From Corbicula japonica (Eukaryota > Mollusca > Bivalvia > Venerida > Cyrenidae): a DNA stretch of 64,000 bases. Below, piece after piece: positions 26,901 through 34,400 of the stretch. The notes below the pieces were generated by a model. The model was not told where the DNA came from, ran no database searches, and was given only the letters and a program-made list of their open reading frames with translations. The position numbers and the translations under genes were made by a program. Every line of letters starts with the position of its first letter. The first letter of the stretch is position 1. The stretch is taken from contig JAZAYU010000013.1 of the NCBI GenBank assembly GCA_038501625.1, positions 2,232,001 to 2,296,000 on the forward strand, written 5' to 3'.

Positions 26901-29900
26901 TAGAAATTTGAGACCTTTAAATATTCATAACTTTGCTTCTACTAGAGATATCTTCAAAATTTAAAGTGTTCTGTGCAGCAGATTAAAAGATGCACAATAT
27001 GAGAGGGGTTTTATTAGTATTAATTGATAAGAAAAAATCAGCTGTGGTTGCTATTTATGGACAATAATTCCCCCAAATCTCCTTATAAGTCATTCCTTGA
27101 ATAATTAAACCATTGGGATGTTTAAAGCATCACACACATGAAACAACTCAAATGCCTTTCACACCATCATGACTCTGGAGATATTTTAACCCTTTCCTCC
27201 ATAGATACACATTTATTGCATGGGCAAACAGTTTAGATCCAGATCAGCTGGCACATCCATGCCATCTGATCAGGTTCAAACTGTTTGCTTTTTTTGTCAG
27301 GTAATTTCTGACCTAAATGCGACCAGTGCACATCCTGTTCAGACGGCACGGATGTGCCGGCTTATCTGGATCTACACTGGTCTGCATGCGTAAAAATGTG
27401 TATTTATGAGGAAAGGGTTAAATAGATTTGATATGAAAATGTGTCATGGGTCATGCTCAACTACACTCCATGTTGGACATACTATAAAAGTTTTCTGTCC
27501 TCATTTTGAAAATGTTGTAGTACACTGCAGCTCTGTTATTTTGTGATCCATTATAAGGCAATAGCCAGAATATCGCATATGGTTCTAGGATCCTGATTTC
27601 ATCTGTAGATTGATAATTTGATTATATATTACTTTATGTCTTCAAAGAAAATTAGATAATTTTATCTCATAAATATCTTATATTTGTTTGTCAAATTCAG
27701 TTCTTTGTCCAAAATTTTAAGTCAATACGTTGAAAACTGTTGAAGTAATTTGCATTACAAAACACTTTGCAACAGACCAACTAACCGACTGACATACAGT
27801 TAAACATGTAATGAACTCCAGTCATTTGTGAACGGAAGTAATAAGAAAGTATGGACAGTCATTATAAATTATTTTGTTTTGCATTATGTTAAATAGCCCT
27901 TTCCTCCATAGACACACGGGCGAATGTGCAAATTATTGCATGGACGAACAGTAAGATCCGTGGCGTCTGACCAGGTTCTGCACTGTTTACTGTTTGATTC
28001 CTGAGGTTATTTCTGATAAAAATGCGACCAGTGCAGATCCTGATCAGACGCCACTGATGTGCTGGCTGATCTGGATCTACACTGGTCGCACATGCGTAAA
28101 AAATGTGTATATATGGAGGAAAGGGATAGTGTTATAGTAATTGGGTTTAAAGTAATTGATGAGCGACATGTGATCACCACTTCTGAAGTCTACTTATATG
28201 TAGATCAACAATAGATGGGATACATGATTATGGTTAAAAGTTTATAGAAACAAACCCGACAGGTCTGTACAGTGTAGAAATTTAAGTAACTAGGGATGGG
28301 TATCGCAGTGCAAAGCGTATCGCAATATATCCCGGTATGTTCCTGCCGTATTACAATACCTATTGGGATATACTGGTGAGATCTGACACATGCATTCGAA
28401 GTTAACCATCAGTTCATAAAGGTTAATTAAATATGTGCGAGTAGAACAGTTGTCACAGTTATTTTGAAAACAAATGACTAGATTTTAACAGCCTAAAGAT
28501 TACAAGACCCAAAGTTGGCTGAACTTCCGTTTACGTTCAAGAGAAACAGTTTCCTCCACAGAGGATCCAAATTCCACCTTGTTATTTGCAGACAACAACA
28601 ATGGGTTGGTATTCGCAAATGAGTTGTTAAATTTGTAGTTTCTCCCAAGGATTTAACCTTCATTTTACAGGTAAAACAACCACTGAACCAGCTACATTTT
28701 CTTATATTCTAATATAGTCTGAGTGGATTTTAGAGTTTGGGCCTTTTGGCATCGCTGCTGAAAATGTATCACGATATTATCACAATATCTGAATTTTATA
28801 ATAATAAAGTGTCACAATACTTTAATAGTATTGTTCTGTATCGATAACTCAGCATTGTATTGCAATAATGTATCCTGAAGGCACCTATCATGATTCATTG
28901 ATGCATCGATGATAACTGCCCATTTTTAGTGGATATGGTATTTATAAGACCAAATTGCTTTTATACTGGAGCCATTTCATTTGGAATTTTTTATGATTTT
29001 GCCCGATGTGTCCTTCAGTTTGCGATGCTATGGTAAATTTAGAAGAAAGTTATATTACCATATTATTCTGAGATCGGGTACTTTCACGGTTATAAATAAT
29101 AATAGACATACATTTATAAGTAATAAAACAATGAATAAAGTAATTTTTACCATTTTTTATAATTTGGCTACAATTTATGGACACTTACAAATTTTCCCAA
29201 GCATTACCAGTATTCGGAGACTGTACCAATACAGCATATCACCAATTACTGGAATCACAATAATACCGGTACCACCCACCACTTTAAATAACAAGTATTT
29301 ATGATCATAGCAGTGTCAAGACTGCTCCATGCCTCAGTAGCAGCCCCACCCCTGTCCACAGCATAGACAGCTCATGTATGTACAATAATTTTACTTATAC
29401 ATAGACCAACATTCAAGATGTACAGCTTTCTGGAGATGTGAATGTCTTGTCCCAACCAAGTTCTGTGGACACAATACAACCAACCTTTTATTCCAATCCT
29501 GTATTATCGATTTCGAAATTACCTCTTTATCCTGTTTTCCGGTACCAATTGTGCTTCGGTCAGGGGGTTGTCGATAATGGCGATATATAGAGGGTATTGA
29601 GAAAAACATGTTTTACAACAGTTAAAATTTAAATGTTAAATTTAGCAAAAACTTTTACACATTTTATTTGGTTTAACTATAAATTGTAACTTTGCCATAA
29701 AAATTATCAAATTTAGGTACTTAAAATTAATGTAAAATTTTCCCATTCTTTATCAACATTCGCGGACGAAGCTAACATCGCTATCCCAAATTTTAACTGA
29801 GAAAACTGATAAAGTTACATAAAACGAAATTATTTTGTGTGTCACTTAGTATCATACCTGTGAACCTTTATTCGTGCTCAGGTGGGAGATTGACTCCAAA

Positions 29901-31265
29901 AAAGTGGGAGATCAGGGTAAAAAAGTGGGAGATTTTATGAAGTGTTGTTTTATGGTAAACTGTGGAACATTTTTAGCTCTGGATAGTGAGAATATATCAA
30001 ATTTACTTGTTCTTTTGTCAGATATACTTTTATTCTGAGACCTCTAGTTTACAAACACTACTTAACATAAATAAAATAATTTTTTTAATAAATAAATAAT
30101 TTATTTGTCATAAAGAATCAACAGCCAAAAAGTTAAACAATCACTATCTTACTCAGGATTGGACGGAAGATTTCCAGGAAAGGGGTTGTTTGTGTCACTC
30201 ATATGATGATTTCATACATTCTGGCCCAAGAAGTGGGGTCAATCAACCCCACTGAACCCCCTCTAGATCCACCCCTGTTATTTGTCATATCAAACAGTGT
30301 ATTCGTTAGTGACCATTACTGTTAAACATCTTCAATAGCTTTAACAGTTTATTTGTAAAGTACACAAGTTTTCTTAGTAGCACTTTGAAATTTATCACGA
30401 GCATCAAACTAAAGTGCATGTGGTGTCTTTGATGTCCACCAGTACCCTTAGATGCTAATGACCAACTCGGTAATTTCATTTGTGCACATGTAAGGTGAGA
30501 AAATCAATAATTGTTATCAAAACATCAACCTGACTGAAGTTCAAGGCCATGCATGACATTTCATTGACTGGTAATCCATTTACGACTTCCTGTCATTCAA
30601 AAAGGCGCCAAAATATTGTAAACCAGTCTAATTTGTACTCGCCTGATGAAAGCATGATCGTAAATGTGTTTTAATGTGGAAATTTCGTAAATGTTACATG
30701 GAAATGTCAAAAGTTGGGAGAAATAGCATAATATGCGGGAGGCATGAGATTGGACTTAAAAATCGGGAGTCTCCCGCCTAAGTCGGGAGGGTTCACAGGT
30801 ATGTAGTATATTTTAACATATGCAGTAACTGTCTACTGAAAAGTTTGTTGATTTCAATAAAGTTTTTAAAATATGATATTAAAATTTTACGCATATCTGC
30901 AATGTAGTCATACATGCGCGTACCCCCCTGACGGATTGTACGGAAATACCAACTTCCGTTGTTTAAACACTAATTTCAAAATGGTCAATAAGAAAGAAGA
31001 AAATCCCAAACATTTGCAAAACACAGGGTCTGTCTCACTTCTAAGCCAGATTCCACCAGATTATAATTTATCCATTAAATGCTACTTTGTTGCTTTAGGT
31101 CTTCATGTTAAATATCCTTTACCTTTTCTAAGCACTTGTTATTAAAACACACGGGGGTTTGCATAAGAATAAGAAGAAATATTTGTCAGAAAGAAAAAAT
31201 CTGACCTGGTTGTCTGGTACGGACTGAGTTTTTCTTAGAGGTAGTTTCTGGTTGTTGTTACCCAT
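735..31265 (-). CDS. RSKR: RSKR / SgK494-like AGC-family protein kinase, complete, 14 coding exons
   Basis: Predicted serine/threonine kinase related to ribosomal S6 kinases. Coding exons, 5' to 3' on the minus strand: 31206-31265, 20645-20860, 18798-18881, 10363-10431, 9441-9513, 7978-8085, 5567-5607, 4711-4738, 4269-4358, 3565-3653, 2791-2901, 2262-2363, 1606-1707, 735-788. Every junction has an AG acceptor and GT donor, and the phases join without a stop, giving 1,227 nt or 408 residues. The human protein is about 410 residues as I recall it. Visible motifs are the G-loop KGAYGNV (about 99-105), Lys120 in YAMK, Glu139, YRDMKMEN (Asp215), TDFG (Asp233), CGTLQYMAPE (249-259) and ADWWSLG. The start is the only ATG that opens exon 1, and MG at the N terminus matches the family. 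The short conserved segment FLPDFPV ahead of the kinase domain and a C-terminal FDC motif argue for RSKR over other AGC kinases. The substrate is unknown. Intron 1 is 10.3 kb and full of mobile DNA. Confidence 0.9.
1421..1556. repeat. Foldback family F1, copy 1
   Basis: F1 is a 130-150-bp near-perfect hairpin with no coding content. Outer motif AAGGTTATAAAACTGAG or AAGATCATAAAACTGAG; arms contain CTCAAATCTCAAGCATCTGA and TTGGCTGAAATGG; the loop centre is CGACCAGTCG. Eight copies occur in the window. This one has the GGTTATAA type ends. Confidence 0.9.
2961..3010 (+). repeat. 25-bp tandem duplication
   Basis: ACTGTAATTATCTTGAGTTG twice in a row, in an RSKR intron. Confidence 0.85.
3106..3228. 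repeat. Foldback family F2, partial
   Basis: CCCTATACTCCATAGATACAC to the CACTGGTCACATATG region; internal deletion. Confidence 0.7.
3366..3506. repeat. Foldback family F1, copy 2
   Basis: GATCATAAAA-type ends; centre mutated to CCAACCAGTCGCAA. Lies between RSKR exons 10 and 11. Confidence 0.88.
3565..5607 (-). CDS. RSKR: RSKR exons 7-10: catalytic loop, activation segment, APE
   Basis: Exon 7 (5567-5607, 41 nt) gives [14 protein letters not shown] with the catalytic Asp and Lys. Exon 8 (4711-4738) is a 28-nt microexon giving MENLLFDID. Exon 9 (4269-4358) gives [13 protein letters not shown] and the activation-segment CGTLQYM. Exon 10 (3565-3653) gives [20 protein letters not shown]. The HRD motif is YRD, as in many AGC kinases. 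All catalytic residues are present, so an active kinase is expected. Phases 0/0/1/1/0 across the introns agree. Confidence 0.92.
5100..5305. repeat. Foldback family F2, full copy
   Basis: TTAA on the left, TTCA on the right of AAAGGG; 260 bp from RSKR exon 7. Confidence 0.82.
6472..6652. repeat. Foldback family F2, full but shortened copy
   Basis: Termini intact; inner part about 50 bp shorter than other copies; flanks GTAA / TGAA. Confidence 0.82.
7978..18881 (-). CDS. RSKR: RSKR exons 3-6: kinase N-lobe
   Basis: Exon 3 (18798-18881) carries [14 protein letters not shown] and the ATP-anchoring lysine as its last codon. Exon 4 (10363-10431) carries the alpha-C helix with CKDEAAIQ. Exon 5 (9441-9513) encodes [10 protein letters not shown] and the following strand. 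Exon 6 (7978-8085) covers the hinge ([13 protein letters not shown]) and alpha-D/E. The first glycine of the canonical GxGxxG loop is alanine here (A-K-G-A-Y-G); the human relative has the same change as I recall it, so this is family-typical. Introns between these exons contain the tandem-core elements and several foldbacks. Confidence 0.9.
8132..8409. repeat. Foldback family F2, interrupted by F1 copy 3
   Basis: Left part CCCTTTACTACATATATATG (8132-8182), right part CCAGCTCCAGATTCAGATC to GAGGAAAGAGTTAA (8330-8412). Confidence 0.7.
8183..8317. repeat. Foldback family F1, copy 3 (inside an F2 element)
   Basis: Perfect at the centre (GGCGACTGGTCGCC), GGTTATAA-type ends. Inserted into a copy of family F2 (8132-8409), so F1 moved after that F2 copy. 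Confidence 0.88.
8560..9085. repeat. Degenerate tandem repeat, period about 138 bp
   Basis: Three to four diverged units anchored on GATAGCTCAAAC / AATAGCTCAAAC (about 8751, 8889, 9027), with TGACCTTGACCCC-like segments. Probably an old tandem core of the P-type elements, without recognisable ends. Confidence 0.55.
9799..10032. repeat. Foldback family F2, full copy
   Basis: Flanked by TTAA on both sides (9795-9798, 10033-10036). Confidence 0.88.
10193..10338. repeat. Foldback family F1, copy 4
   Basis: GGCCCAAGATCAT ends preserved on both sides; 25 bp upstream of RSKR exon 4's 3' boundary. Confidence 0.88.
10525..10675. repeat. Foldback family F1, copy 5
   Basis: GATCATAAAA ends, with a small insertion (ACTTGATATG) at the centre. 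Flanks RSKR exon 4 on its other side. Confidence 0.85.
10802..10926. repeat. Foldback family F1, copy 6
   Basis: Shortened by loss of part of the centre; GGTTATAA ends. Confidence 0.8.
11353..11490 (+). repeat. Dispersed repeat, copy 1
   Basis: ATAGATGAAAAGGGAACTTT through GGCTCGGTTTGATTGAGCCT to CATATTACTGTCCACG. The same 125 bp recurs at 18540-18655. It has a short GGCTCGGTTTGATCGAGCC stem. Not identified. Confidence 0.6.
11826..13256 (+). mobile_element. Tandem-core (pearl/Helitron-like) element P1: nine 145-bp units + (ACCG)n
   Basis: Units begin near each TTATTGATCGGACAAGG (cggac at 11989, 12135, 12281, 12426, 12571, 12716, 12861, 13006, 13151). The array runs into a CCGA/ACCG microsatellite (13170-13214) and a short hairpin CCCCCGCTTCTTCGAAGGGG. 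Tandem core plus tetranucleotide tract plus terminal hairpin is the layout of bivalve pearl-type non-autonomous elements. Each unit holds TGACCTTGACCTTTGACCT, i.e. AGGTCA direct repeats. The left end is not defined. Confidence 0.75.
13257..17459 (+). mobile_element. Tandem-core element P2: about eleven 166-bp units, split by P3
   Basis: Left end ACAAGAGGGCCATGATGGCC (13257) followed by CGCTCACCTGAG; right end hairpin CCTGTCACTTTGTGACAGG (17434-17452) and GTGAGCT. One 166-bp unit and a partial unit precede P3 (13310-13531); ten follow it (unit starts 15601, 15768, 15934, 16100, 16266, ... 17096). Each unit has an internal stem CCCTGGGG / CCCCAGGG. A unique tail (17240-17400) with GACGACGCACGACGGACGAC follows the array. 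Confidence 0.78.
13532..15594 (+). mobile_element. Tandem-core element P3 nested in P2: thirteen 145-bp units + (GGAC)n
   Basis: Left end ACAAGAGGGTCCAAGGGACC, then CTGGGTCGCTCACCTG; units of 145 bp from 13588 to 15500 with GTGACCTAGATTTCAAGGTC as core; then GGACGGACGGACGGAC (15516) and the right hairpin CCTGTCACTACGTGACAGG, GTGAGCT. Host sequence on both sides rejoins to the P2 unit consensus GTCTATAT/AAAATGAAG with no duplicated bases (at most one A), as expected for rolling-circle insertion. A different 145-bp unit from P1. Confidence 0.8.
18540..18655 (+). repeat. Dispersed repeat, copy 2
   Basis: About 93% like 11353-11490 by eye. It is 140 bp from RSKR exon 3. Confidence 0.6.
19286..19426. 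repeat. Foldback family F1, copy 7
   Basis: GATCATAAAA-type; AACCATCTGATTGG replaces the usual AAGCATCTGA on both arms. The matching change in both arms means the arms were homogenised or the variant itself transposed. Confidence 0.85.
19446..19643. repeat. Foldback family F2, diverged copy
   Basis: Left terminus decayed (TCCATTTATCCTCC), right AGTAAAGGG then TTAA. Confidence 0.78.
19650..20640. other. Unannotated stretch of RSKR intron 2
   Basis: AT-rich with several short A or T runs; nothing recognisable. Confidence 0.6.
20645..31265 (-). CDS. RSKR: RSKR exons 1-2: N-terminal extension
   Basis: Exon 1 (31206-31265) encodes residues 1-20, beginning [10 protein letters not shown] and ending at CAG/GTCAGA. 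Exon 2 (20645-20860) encodes residues 21-92, entering after TTTTTCCAG and leaving at GAT/GTAAG. The segment is polar and low in hydrophobic residues until [11 protein letters not shown] (about 74-84), which precedes the kinase domain. Gly2 makes N-myristoylation conceivable, but Gln at position 6 is not the preferred Ser/Thr, so this is only a possibility. Both exons are phase 0. I cannot exclude a further small in-phase exon inside the 10.3-kb intron between them. Confidence 0.82.
21540..23073 (+). pseudogene. Decayed coiled-coil-like coding remnants in RSKR intron 1
   Basis: Pieces of plausible protein occur in order but with stops between: [19 protein letters not shown] from 22241; [19 protein letters not shown] around 22500-22624; [19 protein letters not shown] to a stop near 23070 (heptad-like leucines). 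Upstream, ATGGGAGCCCAAAGTCTAGC (21554) ends near a CTGACAG/GTAAAA donor, and TTAACTTTCAG (about 22198) is a good acceptor. This suggests an old split gene or captured gene fragment. Function and parent gene are unknown. Confidence 0.35.
23776..26499 (-). pseudogene. LINE ORF2 main frame: endonuclease C-terminal part plus reverse transcriptase
   Basis: 907 codons open from 26499 to the stop at 23776. Endonuclease signatures are GDFNLHL (about 109-115) and SDHRAI (172-177). RT signatures are [53 protein letters not shown] (about 531-544), VPQGSCLGP and the catalytic FADD (620-623). The C terminus has the [19 protein letters not shown] motif of this LINE group. The first endonuclease motifs are in the next frame (see 26433-26934), so the gene is split by a single frameshift near 26470-26495. 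The long intact frame suggests recent insertion. Confidence 0.88.
26433..26934 (-). pseudogene. LINE ORF2 5' frame: endonuclease N-terminal part
   Basis: Open from about 26934. It carries [19 protein letters not shown], a lysine/arginine-rich stretch, then [13 protein letters not shown] and [12 protein letters not shown], the first two endonuclease motifs (metal-binding Asn and Glu). It overlaps the main frame by about 65 nt, out of register. Whether this is a mutation or an assembly error cannot be told from the sequence. Confidence 0.8.
27190..27417. repeat. Foldback family F2, full copy
   Basis: TTAA at 27186-27189 and 27418-27421. Confidence 0.88.
27897..28125. repeat. Foldback family F2, full copy with ATAG flanks
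   Basis: Termini CCCTTTCCTCCATAG and GGAGGAAAGGG intact; flanked by ATAG on both sides (27893-27896, 28126-28129) and not TTAA. Confidence 0.88.
28130..29850. other. Unannotated stretch of RSKR intron 1
   Basis: AT-rich, unique-looking DNA. Only short frames; no exon, repeat family or RNA gene that I can support. Confidence 0.6.
29857..30799. mobile_element. 943-bp inverted-repeat element E, TA duplication
   Basis: Ends CCTGTGAACCTT (29857) and inverse of CCTGTGAACCCTCCCGAC (to 30799), flanked by TA on both sides. Subterminal GTGGGAGAT / CGGGAGTCTCCCGCC repeats sit at both ends. No coding capacity, so non-autonomous; it lies in RSKR intron 1, near exon 1. Confidence 0.6.
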
Positions 31266-31445
31266 TTCAAAGACTGAAGTTCACCAGGGTTCAATACCAA
31301 TAACATATTTCGAACACATTGTGAGGATTTCGTCGTTTAACTGTAGAATTGTCATAAATTTTGTAAAATCCACTTTTTCAGGTGCTCGTGATAATTGCTT
31401 TTCGTGAAAATAAGAATAACAAGCGCCTATTGAGCAAGAGCAAAA
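31266..31445. promoter_or_regulatory. Bidirectional promoter / 5' UTR interval between RSKR and PPIL2
   Basis: Only 180 bp separate the RSKR start codon (minus) and the PPIL2 start codon (plus), so both transcripts must initiate in or near this interval, or overlap. It is moderately AT-rich and free of the repeat families found on either side. I see no TATA box placed convincingly for either gene. The strong GC content expected of a CpG island is also missing. Confidence 0.7.
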
Positions 31446-31477
31446 ATGGGAAAGAAACAACATCAAAAAGACAAATT
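31446..31477 (+). CDS. PPIL2: PPIL2 exon 1 (10 codons + 2 nt)
   Basis: ATG at 31446 followed by GKKQHQKDK and a split leucine codon; donor TT/GTAAGT. It is isolated from exon 2 by 16.3 kb of nested mobile elements, and was recognised only because the peptide matches the highly conserved PPIL2 start and the phase (2) fits exon 2. Confidence 0.92.
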
Positions 31478-34400
31478 GTAAGTATTCTAAAATGTCTAAT
31501 CACACAGTATTTTGAATACTAGTTGCTATACATTGAAATCATAACATAAACGATGCATTTCAGTCAGTTGGGCTGTTTCTAACGAATGCCAGACGTTTCG
31601 ACCCCAAGACATTTCGGCCCCATGATTTTGTCAGCCCCACATCCGTCTTGGCCCAGACATTTCGACCACTTAGAAATTTTAACCCTTAGACATTTCGACC
31701 CCACGATAATTCAATCCCAGGATATAACAAAATAGATTAGTCAGTTCAACATTATTAGCAAAAACATATTCATAGTACTCATAAATTATGTTTAGTCATA
31801 TTTTATAAAACTGAATTTACTTAAGTATGTTTTCTTGTTTTCTTTTAATTTCAACATGCAGGGTAAATATATCAAATATAATTATTTATCAAATACATTT
31901 AAACGAACAACTAATTTAACCAGAGTGTAATACCATAAAATGTTGAAGGCCTAATCTAATTATCTACAGTACAGCTCGGGTGTCTTTTACATTTTTCACT
32001 CATTTGTCAGCGCGACATCCAATTTTTTTCGGGTGATCACGGGTGATCGTAGATCTTGCAACCGCGATCACCTGAGAAGAAAATTACGGTGATTTGCCGC
32101 GATTTATCAGCGCGAATTGCGGTGAAGATTTACCGGTGATTTAAAGACATTCTTCCAAATTTATTTATTTAAAAAGAAATATATTGTTCGTATTTTCTTA
32201 TCAGAGAAAAGATCTGAAACTTGATCAATGCATAAATATATTGTCCATTATTTGAAACACTGGAGTTTTCCACACCTTCTGTGTTGACATAAACACCTTT
32301 GTACTTGCCCTGTAAATTGCTGCCTATTATGCTTCTAAGTGGAATCTTGTCACAGTCATTGCAGAAAGTGAACAACAGTTATTAAATTGGTTAATAATTT
32401 TATGACAAATTATAAGAATTCATTGACAAGTAGAGTATTTACGCCTCAGATCGGAATTCAATGTCATTTTAAATACGAGTATAATTGCGATTGAAACACA
32501 CAGTAAACTGGACATAATAGATCATTATCGAGAGAGAAAAGTGAATAAAAATTGTGTCGTTCTTACCTTATTGTTTCCTTAGTTGTTATTTTGATGAAAG
32601 ATAAATATATAATATTTTTTTCTTAAGTACTCCGAACATGTTGAGGAAATAAATAACGGTGAAAATATAACAGCCAAGTACATTAGCTACATGTATAAAA
32701 TCCATCTCGTCAGTATTTTTCCCCAATCCCTTCCTAAAACATCTTCATTTATGAGCAATCAACACCTGTTTGAACACCTGTGTGATCAGCATTGTATATT
32801 TCATCATCACTTCTGTTTATTCACTTCAAAAAGAACGCCGACGAGTAATACTGATTTTCGGAGATCAAAGGTGCTGTGTTGGGTAAAAAAATTATTGATC
32901 AAACGTCGGGGTTTTTTATTCTTAAGGTATCGCAAACATTGCAAATGGCGAAAACAGGCTAAAATTTCAAAAAATGAATTTTGGGGGAAATACTTATTGC
33001 CACCTAGATTTTAGTAAATAAATGTATTTAGCTATGGATGTACCGTATTTTCCCGCTTATAAGACAAGGTTTTTTCCTTGAAAAATAGCCTTAAAAGTAG
33101 GGGACCCGTCTTATAAGCGCCATCTACAAGAAGACCTCATTTTTTTGGCAGTTTTTTTTTTTAAAGTTTCTCATAAAAACATACGATTTTTTGGCAATTA
33201 TCTATCGGTAATTTTTCGGTAATTAATTGTCGACGAGCATTTTTATATAAGTCTTACCGTTTTTTTTTCTTGGTTTAGCCAGGGTCTATATAACAAGGGG
33301 TTAAGAAAGTATAGCGTAAACGCGCATATTTTATCGATAATGCTGTCGTCGCGTATCGTTATCAGCTTCCAGTGTGTAAAACACAGATCACGGTCCAAGA
33401 CGGACCAGGTACAATGGAATGTTGAACGCAAATTAATACTATCCGCTGTATTTTAGTTCATACGGACTAATTAGTCGTCCGATTTTAAGTGTTTATATGT
33501 CGCTGAAAAGGGGAAAAGTTGATCTTCACGTTTGTGTAATTTTTATTTCAATAAAACTACAATGACATCCTATTTAGTATAATTTACACGATTTAAAATC
33601 GCAAAACAGGTTGATATTTCGCCGAGTATTAAAAAGATATTTTTCTTCATTATAATTAAATACGCACACCCTTATTATACTCATAAAATATTTATTATTA
33701 TATTTCTAAATTGTTATAACCAAAAATAAAAAATGGTAATATAAAAGTTTCCGATTATTAGTAGTTGTAATTTTGTTGCAGAGATCGGAACTGTGCTTTG
33801 TTATTGTTTGCTATTTGGTTATTTTAGCGAATTATAATTTATCAATTTACTACTTTTGTGTCGTTGAAAAATAAAGAATATTTAATGAGCTCAATGATTG
33901 AAATAGACAAGTTTTTGTCATTTGTTTGCCACTTTTTTCCGACTTCATTTGAGCTCGGTATAAATGAAAGAGCGACTTTAATTATGATGCTAACTAGCAA
34001 AACTTTTAATAGTTTTGTTTTTAACACGTGCCATTCTTTCTTTTCCGACTTCATTTGAGCTCGGTAAAAATAAAAGAGCACATGCATTACATATTGAATG
34101 TATTACTTCAACATTCGATCAATCATGGGTCATTTACCTTGGGCGAAGCAGTGGTCTCATTAATTTTTTTTCGTAGAAGGTGGGTTTTTGAGAGTAGAAG
34201 GGTGATTACGGGCTGGTAACCAACAAAATAACAACTTTTCCGCTAAAATAGCCGGGTTGTATGGTCAATATTGATGGGGGAAATCCCGCCTACTCAGGCC
34301 AGGGTCTCTTTAATTAATAAAATAGACCCTGCTCAGGCTTATTGAAAACTCGGGCGAAGCATAAGCACAGGCAGTCAATCCAAACCTCCAAACCTAGTTC

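Larger units (their letters stand above)
23406..26934 (-). mobile_element. Non-LTR retrotransposon (CR1/L2/Jockey-like), nearly full-length ORF2, in RSKR intron 1
   Basis: Encodes an apurinic-type endonuclease followed by reverse transcriptase, and ends (minus-strand 3' end, 23406-23437) in about four copies of a 7-mer (plus strand TTGAAAC) instead of poly(A), as CR1/L2-type LINEs do. It lies in the same orientation as RSKR. No ORF1 is visible upstream, so the 5' end is probably truncated near 26934, where the frame first closes. Target-site duplications are not evident. Confidence 0.88.
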
